Notes: generated from the sequence alone by a model not told the origin. A stretch of DNA of 64,000 bases from Akkermansia muciniphila (GCF_002884975.1 NZ_PJKB01000002.1:372001-436000), one strand, 5' to 3'; numbered from the stretch's first letter, positions 8,596 through 17,246 are shown. Made by a program: numbers and translations.

Positions 8596-8940
8596 ATGGC
8601 CGCTACGTTATTTGAAAAAATCTGTTCCGGGGACATTCCCGCGGACATCGTTTACCAGGATGAACAGTGCGTCTGTTTCCGGGACATCAGCCCGCAGGCT
8701 CCGGAACATCTGCTGCTGGTTCCGCGCAAGCCCATTCCCCGTCTTTCCGAGGCAGGGGAGGAAGACGGAGCCCTGCTGGGCCACATGATGCTGGCCGCCG
8801 GACGCATCGCCAGAAGCCTGGGCATGGACCAGAACGGCTTCCGCCTGGTCATCAACAACGGACCGGACGCCGGAGAAGCGGTGCCCCATCTGCACATGCA
8901 CCTGCTGGCGGGCCGCAAGTTGGAATGGCCTCCCGGTTAG
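8596..8940 (+). CDS. HIT family nucleotide-binding hydrolase
   Basis: A 114-residue protein with the histidine triad H-L-H-M-H-L-L-A-G-R near residues 98-107 and the leading F-E-K-I-C-S-G-D-I-P-A-D-I-V-Y signature of the HINT branch. HINT proteins hydrolyse purine nucleoside phosphoramidates. Full-length for the branch. It lies 55 bases downstream of the Sua5 gene. The physiological substrate is not known. Confidence 0.9.
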   Translation: MAATLFEKICSGDIPADIVYQDEQCVCFRDISPQAPEHLLLVPRKPIPRLSEAGEEDGALLGHMMLAAGRIARSLGMDQNGFRLVINNGPDAGEAVPHLHMHLLAGRKLEWPPG

Positions 8941-9057
8941 GTCCGGCACGGATTGGAAGGGCTGCGGGAAAAAGGGGATGTGTCATTCCGCCCCTTTCCG
9001 GGGATGGTGCCGCCCTGTCTGCTTGTCAGGCGCGGAGTGTGCCTGTAAAATGCGGTC

Positions 9058-9549
9058 ATGAAAAGATTGCTGGTAGAGCTTGAGAACTTGCCGGAAGCGG
9101 GAAAGAAATACAGCGGTGAGCTGGATTCCGAAATCTTCGGCATCGACGATGAAGAGGTTAATTCCATTGGACCTCTTGCTTTTGACCTGTACGTGCAGAG
9201 ATTTGAGAACGAATTATTCGTGAGGGGCAACATTTCCGCCCCGTTCAAATTCCGCTGCGTGCGGTGCCTGGGGTACTTTGACTACGTGGTGGAGGTAAAT
9301 GAATTTGCCACCTCTTTTGAAATTGATTCACAGAGTGTTGTGGATGTTTCCGACTCCATGCGTGAAGAAATAGTCCTGGATTTCCCGGCGTACCCGAAAT
9401 GCGCGGACGGAGGCATGGAAAACGACTGTATGGCGAAAACTCCATATTTTGGGGTGGACAAAGAGGGGGTAACGGGTGTAAACAGTTCTGCCCCGAGCAA
9501 GAATAGTGGCGTGTGGGACGCCCTCAATGAGCTGGGGGATCATCATTAA
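9058..9549 (+). CDS. YceD/DUF177 family protein
   Basis: A 163-residue acidic protein of the YceD family (DUF177), recognised by the central C-V-R-C-L-G pair of cysteines near 64-69, a late Cys ([10 protein letters not shown]) and its position directly before rpmF, the conserved yceD-rpmF-plsX order. YceD homologues are linked to 23S rRNA or ribosome assembly. It ends 23 bases before rpmF. Confidence 0.82.
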
Positions 9550-9572
9550 TCACCTTTTTACCAACTAGAATT

Positions 9573-9764
9573 ATGGCAGCACCTAAGCGCAGAACGTCCA
9601 AGATGAAGCAGCGTACCCGCCTTGCCGCGCAGGCATGGCGCGCTCCGAAGCTCCGCAAGTGCCAGAATTGCGGCAGCAGCACCCCCGGTCATACCGCCTG
9701 CCCCAATTGCGGTACGTATACGACCCGTTCCGGCAAGGAAATTGTGGTGAAGGCGGAAGCGTAA
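9573..9764 (+). CDS. rpmF: 50S ribosomal protein L32
   Basis: A 63-residue protein starting [12 protein letters not shown]. It carries four zinc-binding cysteines (C-Q-N-C and C-P-N-C), so it is the zinc-containing form. It lies between yceD and plsX as in many bacteria. Confidence 0.95.
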
Positions 9765-9831
9765 GCTCCGCAGGCACCGCATTTGCCTTGAAAAGTATCG
9801 CCGTAATCCGGCGTTATCATATTGATTCTCC

Positions 9832-9857
9832 AGCCGCTTTTGCTCCGCAAAGCGGCT
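9832..9857 (+). other. stem-loop between rpmF and plsX
   Basis: AGCCGCTTTTG and CAAAGCGGCT form an 10-11 bp stem with a short loop. No T-run follows, so it is more likely an mRNA stability or attenuation element than a full terminator. A smaller inverted repeat (CGCCGTAATCCGGCG) precedes it at about 9800. Confidence 0.45.
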
Positions 9858-9912
9858 GAACTTGCTTGAAGCAGGCTGCTTTTTCTGTTAACACACTTCT
9901 TCAACAAATACT

Positions 9913-10962
9913 ATGAAGATTGCACTGGATGTGATGGGCGGCGACAATGCGCCCGATATTAACCTGGACGGGGCAAAGCGGGCCCTGCAGGATTTCCCTC
10001 TCATTGAAAAAATCTACCTGGTGGGGAGGGAAGAGGTGGTGCGTGGTTCCTGTGACCGCTGGGGCCTTTCCGGTCCGCGTGTGGAAATTGTTCCCGCTGC
10101 GGAAGTGGTGGAAATGAATGAATCCGGCCTGTTGGCGGTGAGGCAGAAGAAAAACTCCTCCATGTCCGTTTCCGTGGACCTGGTTAAATCCGGAGACGCG
10201 GACGCCGTGGTCAGCGCGGGCAACACGGGCGCGGCCGTGGCGGCCGCCACCATCAAGCTCAGGCTGCTTAACGGCGTGGAACGCGCAGGCATTGTGACCC
10301 AGCTTCCCAATGAATTCGGAGTCTGCAATGTGACGGATACCGGCGCCAACCCGGAGGCCAAGCCCCGGCATCTGGTGGGCTACGCCGTCATGGCCAGTAT
10401 CCTGGCCCGTTCCGTTTATGGCAAGCCGATGCCCAAGGTAGGGGTGATGAGCAATGGCTCTGAAGATGAAAAAGGAACGGACTTTACCAAGGGAACCTTT
10501 TGCCTGTTGAAGCATCTGGAGGAGCGCGGCGCGCTCCCTTTTCAATTTGTGGGCAATGTGGAAGGTCACGATCTCTTTGAACATGAAATAGACGTGGCGC
10601 TGACGGATGGTTTTACGGGAAACGTGCTGCTGAAAACCTGCGAGGCCACCGCCAAGGCATTCGGCAAATGGCTGAAGGAGGAACTTCAGGCGAATCCGCT
10701 CCGCATGATGGGAGCCGCCTGCGCTTCCGGTGCATTCCGTGCCATGAAGGCGCGCCTCTCTGCCGACTCCGTGGGTGGGAGCCCCTTGCTGGGCGTCCGG
10801 GGCGTAACCATCATCGCGCATGGGAGCTCCTCCCCCGCCGCCATCCGCAATGCCCTGAGAGTCTCCATGGAAATGGTGCAGCAGGGGGTCAATCCCCTCA
10901 TTGAAGAGGAGATGGCCAGACTGGGCGCCATTCCGGAAATCTCCGAAGTGTACCCTAAATAA
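9913..10962 (+). CDS. plsX: phosphate acyltransferase
   Basis: Converts acyl-ACP to acyl-phosphate for phospholipid synthesis. It is 349 residues, the family length, beginning M-K-I-A-L-D-V-M-G-G-D-N-A-P, and contains S-A-G-N-T-G-A (near 98-104) and L-T-D-G-F-T-G-N-V-L-L-K, all PlsX hallmarks. Downstream a membrane HD phosphohydrolase starts 6 bases later; the usual fabH does not follow. Confidence 0.95.
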   Translation: MKIALDVMGGDNAPDINLDGAKRALQDFPLIEKIYLVGREEVVRGSCDRWGLSGPRVEIVPAAEVVEMNESGLLAVRQKKNSSMSVSVDLVKSGDADAVVSAGNTGAAVAAATIKLRLLNGVERAGIVTQLPNEFGVCNVTDTGANPEAKPRHLVGYAVMASILARSVYGKPMPKVGVMSNGSEDEKGTDFTKGTFCLLKHLEERGALPFQFVGNVEGHDLFEHEIDVALTDGFTGNVLLKTCEATAKAFGKWLKEELQANPLRMMGAACASGAFRAMKARLSADSVGGSPLLGVRGVTIIAHGSSSPAAIRNALRVSMEMVQQGVNPLIEEEMARLGAIPEISEVYPK

Positions 10963-10968
10963 TCAACC

Positions 10969-12729
10969 ATGTTTCATTTTCTGAAAAAACATGCCGCAGC
11001 AGCGGTAAAAGATGGAAAAACCGCGGAAGAGGCCTCTTCCGCGCCCCGTTCGCCGGGAGACCGCCTGGACTCCAACGTGGCGGTATCCGTAGGCCTGTGC
11101 ATTCTGGTTTTCATTATCCTGCAGTGGATGGGCAGTTACAGCCCCCATTGGGGAAAATCCCTGTGGCACAATGTATCTGAAGCCTTCCTGCTCTTCTCCG
11201 TGACGCTGGCGCTGATGCCCATGTACTGGCTTTGCGCCGGGGCCCTGCGGAAAAAGAACAAAACACTTGTCGTCACCTGGGGAGCCATTTTGCTTCAGCT
11301 CCTCTTCTTTGGCCTCATCCGTCATGTGACGGCCAACATTACGTCGGACATTGGCAACGAACTCCTGTACCTGCCTTATATGATGGCTCCGCTGATTGTG
11401 ACGGTGCTGCTGGGGCCGCTGCTGGGCATGTTCGCTACCATCGCCATCTGCATGCTCGGCGGATTCTTCATCCTGCCGGCGCAATACGTGCCGGAAAAAC
11501 AGGTCCAATTCTGGATCTTGAGCTCCCTGTCCGGCATGCTCACGGTACTGCTCACCCATAATCTGAGAAACCGGGCGCAATTGCTGCGGGCCGGCTTCTT
11601 TGTGGGGCTCCTGATCATGGTACTGTGCTGCATCATGGGAGTCATCAACCTCCAGGCCTGGGACTACAACCTGGTGGGCGTGCTGGTGTGCCTGGCTGTG
11701 GCGTTTGGCGTGAGCATGCTGACCAGTGTGCTGATCAGCGGCGTGCTGCCCATCATTGAGGGCGTCTTTAAAATCATCACGCCCATTTCCTGGCTGGAAA
11801 TGGCGGACATGAACCGCCCGCTCATGAAGCGGCTGCAAATGGAGGCCCCGGGAACCTTCCACCACTGCCTGATGGTCGCCCAGCTGGCGGAAGCGGCGGC
11901 GGAAGCCATCGGCGCCAACCCCATTGAATGCAGGGTGGCCGCCTACTACCATGACATCGGCAAGATGCAGAACCCCCTTTACTTCATTGAAAACATCATG
12001 GACGGCCCTAATCCCCATGATGAGCTGACGCCCAGCATGAGCGCCCGCATCATCATTGACCATGTTCATGACGGGGTGGAACTGGCCAAGGCGAACAACC
12101 TTCCGCGGCCGCTGGTGGACGTCATTGAACAGCATCACGGCACATCCCTGGCCTACTTCTTCTACCGCAAGGCCCTTCAATACCGGGATGAAATCCTGGG
12201 CAGGGTGGAAAGCGGGCTGGCCTCTCCGGACGATGTTCCGGAAGTGGTGGAATCCAACTTCCGTTACAAGGGCCCCAATCCCCAGAGCAAGGAAACGGGA
12301 ATCGTCAGCCTGGCGGACATCGTGGAAAGCGCCACGCGCTCTATGGGGAAAATCTCCTGTGAGGAAATGCAGAAGAGAGTGGATGAACTCCTGAAGCAGC
12401 GGGTAGTGGACGGCCATCTGGACGACTGCGGCCTCACCTTCGGTGATCTTAAAAAAATCCGCAACAGCTTCATCCAGACGCTGAAAAGCATTCATCACAA
12501 CCGCATTGCCTATCCTTCCCACAATCCGGAGGCAAAAATTGAAAAGCCCGTGCTACCCCCGGCGGAGGCAAAGGAAGAAGGCCGGAAGCCGGAGAAGGAG
12601 GAACAGGAAAACAAAGCGATTCCGGAAATCATGGAACTGCCCGATACCGGTGCAGGGGATACGGAAAAACCCGGTAAAGCGGACGAAAAGGACGGGACGG
12701 ATACGGAGAAAAATGAAACCGCATCTTGA
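10969..12729 (+). CDS. membrane HD phosphohydrolase, PgpH-like
   Basis: A 586-residue protein with about seven membrane segments (roughly residues 35-265) followed by a cytoplasmic HD domain (about 285-510) containing H-H-C-L-M-V-A, Y-Y-H-D-I-G-K-M-Q-N-P and E-Q-H-H-G-T. This is the 7TM-HD organisation of PgpH, which hydrolyses c-di-AMP to pApA. The large extracellular domain usually placed before the seven helices is missing, as the first helix begins near residue 35. The C-terminal 70 residues are a charged Lys/Glu/Pro tail. Its 3' end overlaps ybeY by 17 bases, the conserved pgpH-ybeY pairing. Confidence 0.82.
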   Translation: MFHFLKKHAAAAVKDGKTAEEASSAPRSPGDRLDSNVAVSVGLCILVFIILQWMGSYSPHWGKSLWHNVSEAFLLFSVTLALMPMYWLCAGALRKKNKTLVVTWGAILLQLLFFGLIRHVTANITSDIGNELLYLPYMMAPLIVTVLLGPLLGMFATIAICMLGGFFILPAQYVPEKQVQFWILSSLSGMLTVLLTHNLRNRAQLLRAGFFVGLLIMVLCCIMGVINLQAWDYNLVGVLVCLAVAFGVSMLTSVLISGVLPIIEGVFKIITPISWLEMADMNRPLMKRLQMEAPGTFHHCLMVAQLAEAAAEAIGANPIECRVAAYYHDIGKMQNPLYFIENIMDGPNPHDELTPSMSARIIIDHVHDGVELAKANNLPRPLVDVIEQHHGTSLAYFFYRKALQYRDEILGRVESGLASPDDVPEVVESNFRYKGPNPQSKETGIVSLADIVESATRSMGKISCEEMQKRVDELLKQRVVDGHLDDCGLTFGDLKKIRNSFIQTLKSIHHNRIAYPSHNPEAKIEKPVLPPAEAKEEGRKPEKEEQENKAIPEIMELPDTGAGDTEKPGKADEKDGTDTEKNETAS

Positions 12730-13198
12730 ACTCTACGACCATCTGGAAAAGGGGCGCCTGAGCCCGTCCGTGGCGGAAGCCCTGAATGGCGCCCTGGTGG
12801 CTTGCCTCCCCGCCGTACTGGCGCTGCCTGAAGGTCCTGTGCCCGTTCTCTCCGGTCTGGACGAGGTGGAAATAAGCGTGGTGGACGATGAAGCCATCCG
12901 GGACGTGCATGCCCGTTTTCTGAATGATCCCACGGTGACGGACGTCATCACCTTTCCCCACGGAGACGGGGTGGGCGAAATCATCGTCAGCTATGATACC
13001 GCCATCCGGCAGGCGGCGGAATTCCATGAGCCGGTATACAGGGAACTATTCCGGTACATGGTGCACGGCCTGCTGCACTTGCACGGCTACATTGACACGG
13101 AGCCGGAGGAGAGGGAGCGCATGTTCTCCCGGCAGGAACCGCTGGTGCAGGAATTCGGGGCTGCCCTGGCTGGCATGTCTTCCCCGGGCAACCGTTGA
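12713..13198 (+). CDS. ybeY: endoribonuclease / rRNA maturation factor YbeY
   Basis: A 161-residue protein with the UPF0054 metal-binding motif H-G-L-L-H-L-H-G-Y-I-D near residues 116-126 and the upstream V-T-D-V-I-T-F-P segment. YbeY acts in 16S rRNA 3' end maturation and ribosome quality control. The first two His ligands are present; the third position, His in E. coli, is Asp, a change I also recall from Bacteroidota YbeY. The ATG at 12713 overlaps the end of the preceding gene; the longer open frame upstream is a shadow. Confidence 0.88.
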   Translation: MKPHLELYDHLEKGRLSPSVAEALNGALVACLPAVLALPEGPVPVLSGLDEVEISVVDDEAIRDVHARFLNDPTVTDVITFPHGDGVGEIIVSYDTAIRQAAEFHEPVYRELFRYMVHGLLHLHGYIDTEPEERERMFSRQEPLVQEFGAALAGMSSPGNR

Positions 13199-13277
13199 TC
13201 CGGAGGCTGAAAGCGCTCTTTTAAAGATACGGGCTTGCCAAGCCGAGATATTCTTTGTTAATCTCCTTCCGCACCAT

Positions 13278-13354
<77 letters not shown>

Positions 13355-13360
13355 TTTTCC

Positions 13361-13396
13361 GGAACCCCGTATTCTTTCAGGAATAACGGGGTTCCT
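13361..13396 (+). terminator. hairpin after tRNA-Arg
   Basis: GGAACCCCGT pairs with ACGGGGTTCC, extended by ATTC/GAAT around a short loop. It lies 7 bases past the tRNA end; the T-run is weak. The remaining ~215 bases to 13614 hold no convincing gene. Confidence 0.6.
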
Positions 13397-13614
13397 TCAT
13401 GCGGTGAAAGCATGTTTTTCATCTGGAAAAGGTTTCCTGGAGAAATGCCGGAACAGGGCTGGTAGTGGGTAAGGGCCGATTTGATGCCGTGCGGGAATGG
13501 AAAGGGTGGCCAAGGGCCAGGAAAACAGCGCCCCGGAATGCTCCGGTCATGCTGCCGGTGCATTTTTAATGGGTTGCCCCCGGAAGAAGAGGCTTGGCGA
13601 CCGGAATTCCTCCC

Positions 13615-14241
13615 CTATTCAGCCTGATGGGCGCAGGCCTCTGCCTTTCTGGTGAAGCCGGAAAACGGAGTCCGCCGTACACGTTCATCCTGAAGGAGGA
13701 CATTGACGCACAATTCCAGAATTTTATGCATGCCGTACTGGGGGAGGTCAATGTCCGGATGATGTTCCTGGAACTTGTGGATGATGGACATTTCCGTCTC
13801 GGAAAAACTCACGGGAATGGTATTGGAAAGCTGGACATTCCAGGGCTCCCCTTCGCTCATCAGCTTGTCGATGAAAAGGGACTGGGTGACGGGAATGCTG
13901 CCGCGCACGGCAAACCAGGTGTGCACGGTACGGACGGAAACCCGGCATTGTTCCGCCAGCCACTGGCGCGTTTTGCCGTGGCCCCGGAGCCATTCCTTGA
14001 TCTTAAGCTTTTTCGGATCGCATCCTTCCGCATCGGGGGGAGCGTTCAAATCCGGGTCGGAAACCAGATCCGGGATAATGTGGGCAAGCGCTTTTTTGGT
14101 ATTGGCCGATATTTTGCGGACGCTCATTTGTGCGTAAAACGTCTGTGGCCGGATTCCTATCTCCTCCGCCAGCTGGTAGGACTTGCGGTTCTGGCATTGC
14201 AGCCACTCCTTAACCATGGTGCGTATATCGTCGTCAGACAT
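13615..14241 (-). CDS. orphan protein, two HTH-like segments plus RHH-like segment
   Basis: A 208-residue protein I cannot assign to a named family. Residues about 15-50 (Q-L-A-E-E-I-G-I-R-P-Q-T-F-Y-A) and 82-125 (W-L-A-E-Q-C-R-V-S-V-R-T-V-H-T-W-F) each look like a helix-turn-helix. Residues about 140-180 (T-I-P-V-S-F-S-E-T-E then an amphipathic helix pair) resemble a ribbon-helix-helix. The second HTH plus RHH-like part matches the layout of the 114-residue protein encoded just upstream, suggesting paralogy. The C-terminus is basic. Likely a DNA-binding regulator; function is inferred only from these patterns. Confidence 0.55.
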   Translation of the reverse strand: MSDDDIRTMVKEWLQCQNRKSYQLAEEIGIRPQTFYAQMSVRKISANTKKALAHIIPDLVSDPDLNAPPDAEGCDPKKLKIKEWLRGHGKTRQWLAEQCRVSVRTVHTWFAVRGSIPVTQSLFIDKLMSEGEPWNVQLSNTIPVSFSETEMSIIHKFQEHHPDIDLPQYGMHKILELCVNVLLQDERVRRTPFSGFTRKAEACAHQAE

Positions 14242-14282
14242 GAATTGGTGCAGGTTGAATGATGAAGAAAAGATAGGGGAAA

Positions 14283-14297
14283 GGCGTTTGAAACGCC
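14283..14297. promoter_or_regulatory. 7-bp perfect inverted repeat upstream of the 208-residue protein
   Basis: GGCGTTT-G-AAACGCC lies about 42 bases before the start at 14241, between the two HTH-like genes. It could be an operator for either protein or a short terminator of the upstream gene; the weak T-run (TTTCCCCTATCTTTTC on the minus strand) leaves this open. Confidence 0.4.
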
Positions 14298-14343
14298 ATA
14301 TTCTCTTTCCTTGGGACGGTTCCGGGATGTGGAATCCTGCTTT

Positions 14344-14688
14344 TCAGCTTCTGCTCTTGATGCTGGAAAGCGCATCCAGGGCTTCACTGGCCCACTCCGG
14401 AACGGTCAATCCGTGACGTTCGGCTTCATTTCTGAACTTTTCATACTTCTGAGGGGTAACTGGAACATAAATGCTATTGGGATTCTTCATCTGCGCCAGA
14501 CGTGCGTGTTTGGCGTATTCCTCTTTCATGATCCTGATTATGAGACGTTGTCGTGCTGGAGGAATAGGAACAGTGGAGAGCCACTTATCAACCTGGCTCT
14601 TGCTGACGCCGCAGAGATCGGCAAACTCGTCCCGGGTCATTTTCGTAAGGGCGAGAAACTTCCTGATGCTGGACTTCATTTCATCCAT
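14344..14688 (-). CDS. orphan HTH plus ribbon-helix-helix-like protein
   Basis: A 114-residue basic protein. Residues 8-55 form a helix-turn-helix pattern (F-A-D-L-C-G-V-S-K-S-Q-V-D-K-W-L). Residues 71-107 (S-I-Y-V-P-V-T-P-Q-K-Y-E-K-F then L-T-V-P-E-W-A-S-E-A-L) look like a CopG/Arc ribbon-helix-helix: one beta strand, then two helices. The same order occurs in the C-terminal half of the neighbouring 208-residue protein. A perfect 9-bp palindrome lies about 49 bases upstream. It is probably an autoregulated transcription factor; no partner toxin is visible. Confidence 0.55.
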   Translation of the reverse strand: MDEMKSSIRKFLALTKMTRDEFADLCGVSKSQVDKWLSTVPIPPARQRLIIRIMKEEYAKHARLAQMKNPNSIYVPVTPQKYEKFRNEAERHGLTVPEWASEALDALSSIKSRS

Positions 14689-15002
14689 AAGCGCATTTTT
14701 CGCATTCAGAAAAAATCTAGCAAGCCATTTTTGGCATATTTTCTATTTTAGAAAATAATATTGTCTTTGCGTATCCTAAAAGGTAAATGGTTTTTCCTAA
14801 ATCCAATGAAACTCAAAAAAATATGAATGTTGGAAACACTCGTTTTCTTCTTTTATACGAAAAACTTAATGCTTAATATTTTCCTTTCTCCATGGCATTT
14901 TCACTGCTGTTCCGGGGAAGGGAAGTACGGTTTATCGGGGTGGTGTTGGCTTATCTTCTTCTATTGGCTTGACTCAGCACGTTTCAGGCGTACGGTATTA
15001 TC
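14689..15002. other. AT-rich divergent intergenic region
   Basis: This stretch separates the minus-strand HTH-RHH gene from the plus-strand thioredoxin-like gene. Besides the palindrome at 14737 it holds a possible promoter for the latter (TTGACT at 14969-14974, 16 bases, TACGGT), which would place the transcript start close to the ATG at 15003. No open reading frame here looks real. Confidence 0.4.
14737..14757. promoter_or_regulatory. palindromic operator candidate
   Basis: TATTTTCTA-TTT-TAGAAAATA is a perfect 9-bp inverted repeat with a 3-base spacer, 49 bases before the HTH-RHH gene. It sits at the near end of a 314-base AT-rich intergenic region (14689-15002) that otherwise holds no gene. 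Confidence 0.5.
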
Positions 15003-17198
15003 ATGTTAAATTCCTCTTTATTTGCCTTGGGGTGTTCCGCGCTTTTTGTGATGTCTGCGGGAATGCCTTTGCTGGCTGCTTCTCCCGGAAAAAAAGAAAA
15101 TAAAACAACCGCTCCGGCGGAAGCCCTTCCTACGCTTTCCCTGGAAGGGCTGCCGGGGGTATGGCTGCAGGGAACGCCCGTGAAGGAGTGGGAAAAGGAC
15201 AAAGTATATATCTTTGAATTCTGGGCTACCTGGTGCGGGCCGTGTCTTGCCGCGATGCCCCATATGGAACAGCTTCACCAGGCATTTAAAGACAATCCGC
15301 GCATGCAGATTGTCGGGGTCAATGTGATGGACAGGAAGACCCCGGAAGCCCTGAAAGAATTTATCAAGAACCGTCCCTCTCCCCTGAACTATACCATGGC
15401 GGTGGATGTGGATGGAAAGAAGACCAAGGAGAAGTGGCTGGATCCCCTGGAGGTAAACGGTATTCCACACGCCTTTGCCGTTAAAAATGGCCGGCTCATC
15501 TGGCGCGGGCATCCCGCACAGCTTTCGGAAGAAATCATGCAGGCCATGCTGAGGCCGGATTTTTCTGCGGCTTCGCTCCCGGCAAAAGGCCCGGATGCGG
15601 GCGCCCATGAGTGGCAGCATTACCGTGAAACCTCGCAAAAGGTGCGCGATCTTGTAGAAAAGGACGGGAAACAGGGAGTCCAGGCGCTGTTGAAGCAAAT
15701 TCAGGATTCCGGAAAATTCCCGCAGGACCAGGTGATTCAAATGAAGATGATTCCGTTCCTCGTACTGGCGGAACAGGGCAAATTTGAGGAAGCCCAGTCG
15801 GTACTGAATGATGTGAGCGGGGAATATCCGGACAATTACCGTGTGCAGATTGATATAGCCGGAACTCTGATGGAGGGAAAATCAGTGCCTGCCGGAAAGA
15901 TGGATACCGCTCTGGTGGAACGGTGTCTGGCCCGCTGCATTGAAATCTCAAGGAAATCCAACAAGGAAGCGTCCCTGCCATGGCGTATGATGGCGGAACT
16001 CCGGGAGCGGCAGGGGAACATGAAAGAAGCGCTTCAGGATATGGAGAAAGCGCTTTCCCTGACCTCCATCAGCAAGGCATGGACGAAGTTGCAGGAGCTT
16101 TCCGGCACTACGGAAACGTTTCAATCCCTGATGGACCAGGCAGCTGCGGAAATTAAGCCGGAACCTCCCCGGAAGAAGCAGGAGCTGGGTCCGGTGCAGG
16201 AGGACGAACAATACACGCCCCTTTTCAGCAAGCTGGACTGGGTCAATCATCCTGCACTGACAGGGTTGCCTTCCGGCAAGACCGTATTTATCAGCTTTTG
16301 GAGATGGACTCCGGCGCAGGGCGGCATGTGGAGCGACGGGGCTCCGGGAAGAATACTTGATGTAGTCCTGAAAAAATACGGACTTCTGGATCATCCGGGG
16401 ATTAAGGCTGTGGTGCTGGACGTGATCCCGGCAGATAAAAAACAGGTGCAGGAATACCTGGACAGTCCGGAAGGGTGGACTGCTTATCCTGTCGGTGTTC
16501 CATCGGATCGCTCGGTGGTGGATCTTTTTGAATCTCTTAAGCTTGAATCATTCCCTGCGGCTGCCGTCATCCGTGACGGAACGCTCCTATGGGCTGGTGA
16601 AATTAAAAGGATGCCGGAATGGGTGGCGGAAACGGCCCGGCGGGACTCTTTTGACAAGAACCAATTTGCGGAAGAAGATGCGAAACGCAAGTCCCGGCAG
16701 CAGGCCATGCAGGCGGTCATCAAAAAATCCTTTGAACTGCGCCGGGAAAAGAAATTTGATGAATACAAAAAGCTGATTGAGGAAAACGCCGAGCGATTTG
16801 CCGATGACGGATGGTTTGCGTCTACAGTGGCGGAAATCCAAGCGGGGGAAGCCTGGAAGGAGAAAGACTACGAAAAGGTGGCGGATATCTTAGACCAGGT
16901 GCTGACGCGTTTCCCGAAGGAAGACTCTCTGGCTTCCTATCTCCTGAAAATCCTGAACGGATCGGATGAAATGCGTGGGTACAACTATCAAGCGGCACGG
17001 CATGCTCTCCAGATCATGAAAGACTCCAATACGCGGGATGACGGTGGTTACAATGCGGCTTGCTATGAAGTCATGATGAAAATGGCGATGGAGAAAAAAG
17101 ACTACGCCCAGGCGAAAAAAGACGCTCTGAATGCACTCCGAGAATTGCCCCTCATGCACCAGTACGTAGCCATGAAGAAAAAACAGGCGGAAGCTTAA
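15003..17198 (+). CDS. secreted TlpA-like thioredoxin protein with degenerate second domain
   Basis: A 731-residue exported protein (signal peptide ending near residue 24, M-P-L-L-A-A-S). Residues about 45-180 are a TlpA/ResA-like thioredoxin fold with an intact W-C-G-P-C site (C78, C81) and the cis-Pro loop G-I-P-H-A-F. Residues about 200-385 are helical, TPR-like. Residues about 395-545 form a second thioredoxin-like domain in which the CxxC is replaced (F-W-R-W-T-P-A-Q-G-G-M-W). The last 180 residues are again helical and Lys-rich. It probably works in periplasmic thiol-disulfide exchange or as a scaffold. It stands alone, closed by a strong terminator. Confidence 0.75.
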   Translation: MLNSSLFALGCSALFVMSAGMPLLAASPGKKENKTTAPAEALPTLSLEGLPGVWLQGTPVKEWEKDKVYIFEFWATWCGPCLAAMPHMEQLHQAFKDNPRMQIVGVNVMDRKTPEALKEFIKNRPSPLNYTMAVDVDGKKTKEKWLDPLEVNGIPHAFAVKNGRLIWRGHPAQLSEEIMQAMLRPDFSAASLPAKGPDAGAHEWQHYRETSQKVRDLVEKDGKQGVQALLKQIQDSGKFPQDQVIQMKMIPFLVLAEQGKFEEAQSVLNDVSGEYPDNYRVQIDIAGTLMEGKSVPAGKMDTALVERCLARCIEISRKSNKEASLPWRMMAELRERQGNMKEALQDMEKALSLTSISKAWTKLQELSGTTETFQSLMDQAAAEIKPEPPRKKQELGPVQEDEQYTPLFSKLDWVNHPALTGLPSGKTVFISFWRWTPAQGGMWSDGAPGRILDVVLKKYGLLDHPGIKAVVLDVIPADKKQVQEYLDSPEGWTAYPVGVPSDRSVVDLFESLKLESFPAAAVIRDGTLLWAGEIKRMPEWVAETARRDSFDKNQFAEEDAKRKSRQQAMQAVIKKSFELRREKKFDEYKKLIEENAERFADDGWFASTVAEIQAGEAWKEKDYEKVADILDQVLTRFPKEDSLASYLLKILNGSDEMRGYNYQAARHALQIMKDSNTRDDGGYNAACYEVMMKMAMEKKDYAQAKKDALNALRELPLMHQYVAMKKKQAEA

Positions 17199-17214
17199 GA
17201 CTTCTGAAACGTTT

Positions 17215-17246
17215 GGGCCCCTTTTGTTGAGAAAGGGGCCTTTTTC
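17215..17246 (+). terminator. Rho-independent terminator after the thioredoxin-like gene
   Basis: GGCCCCTTT pairs with AAAGGGGCC around TGTTGAG, followed by TTTTT. Confidence 0.88.
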
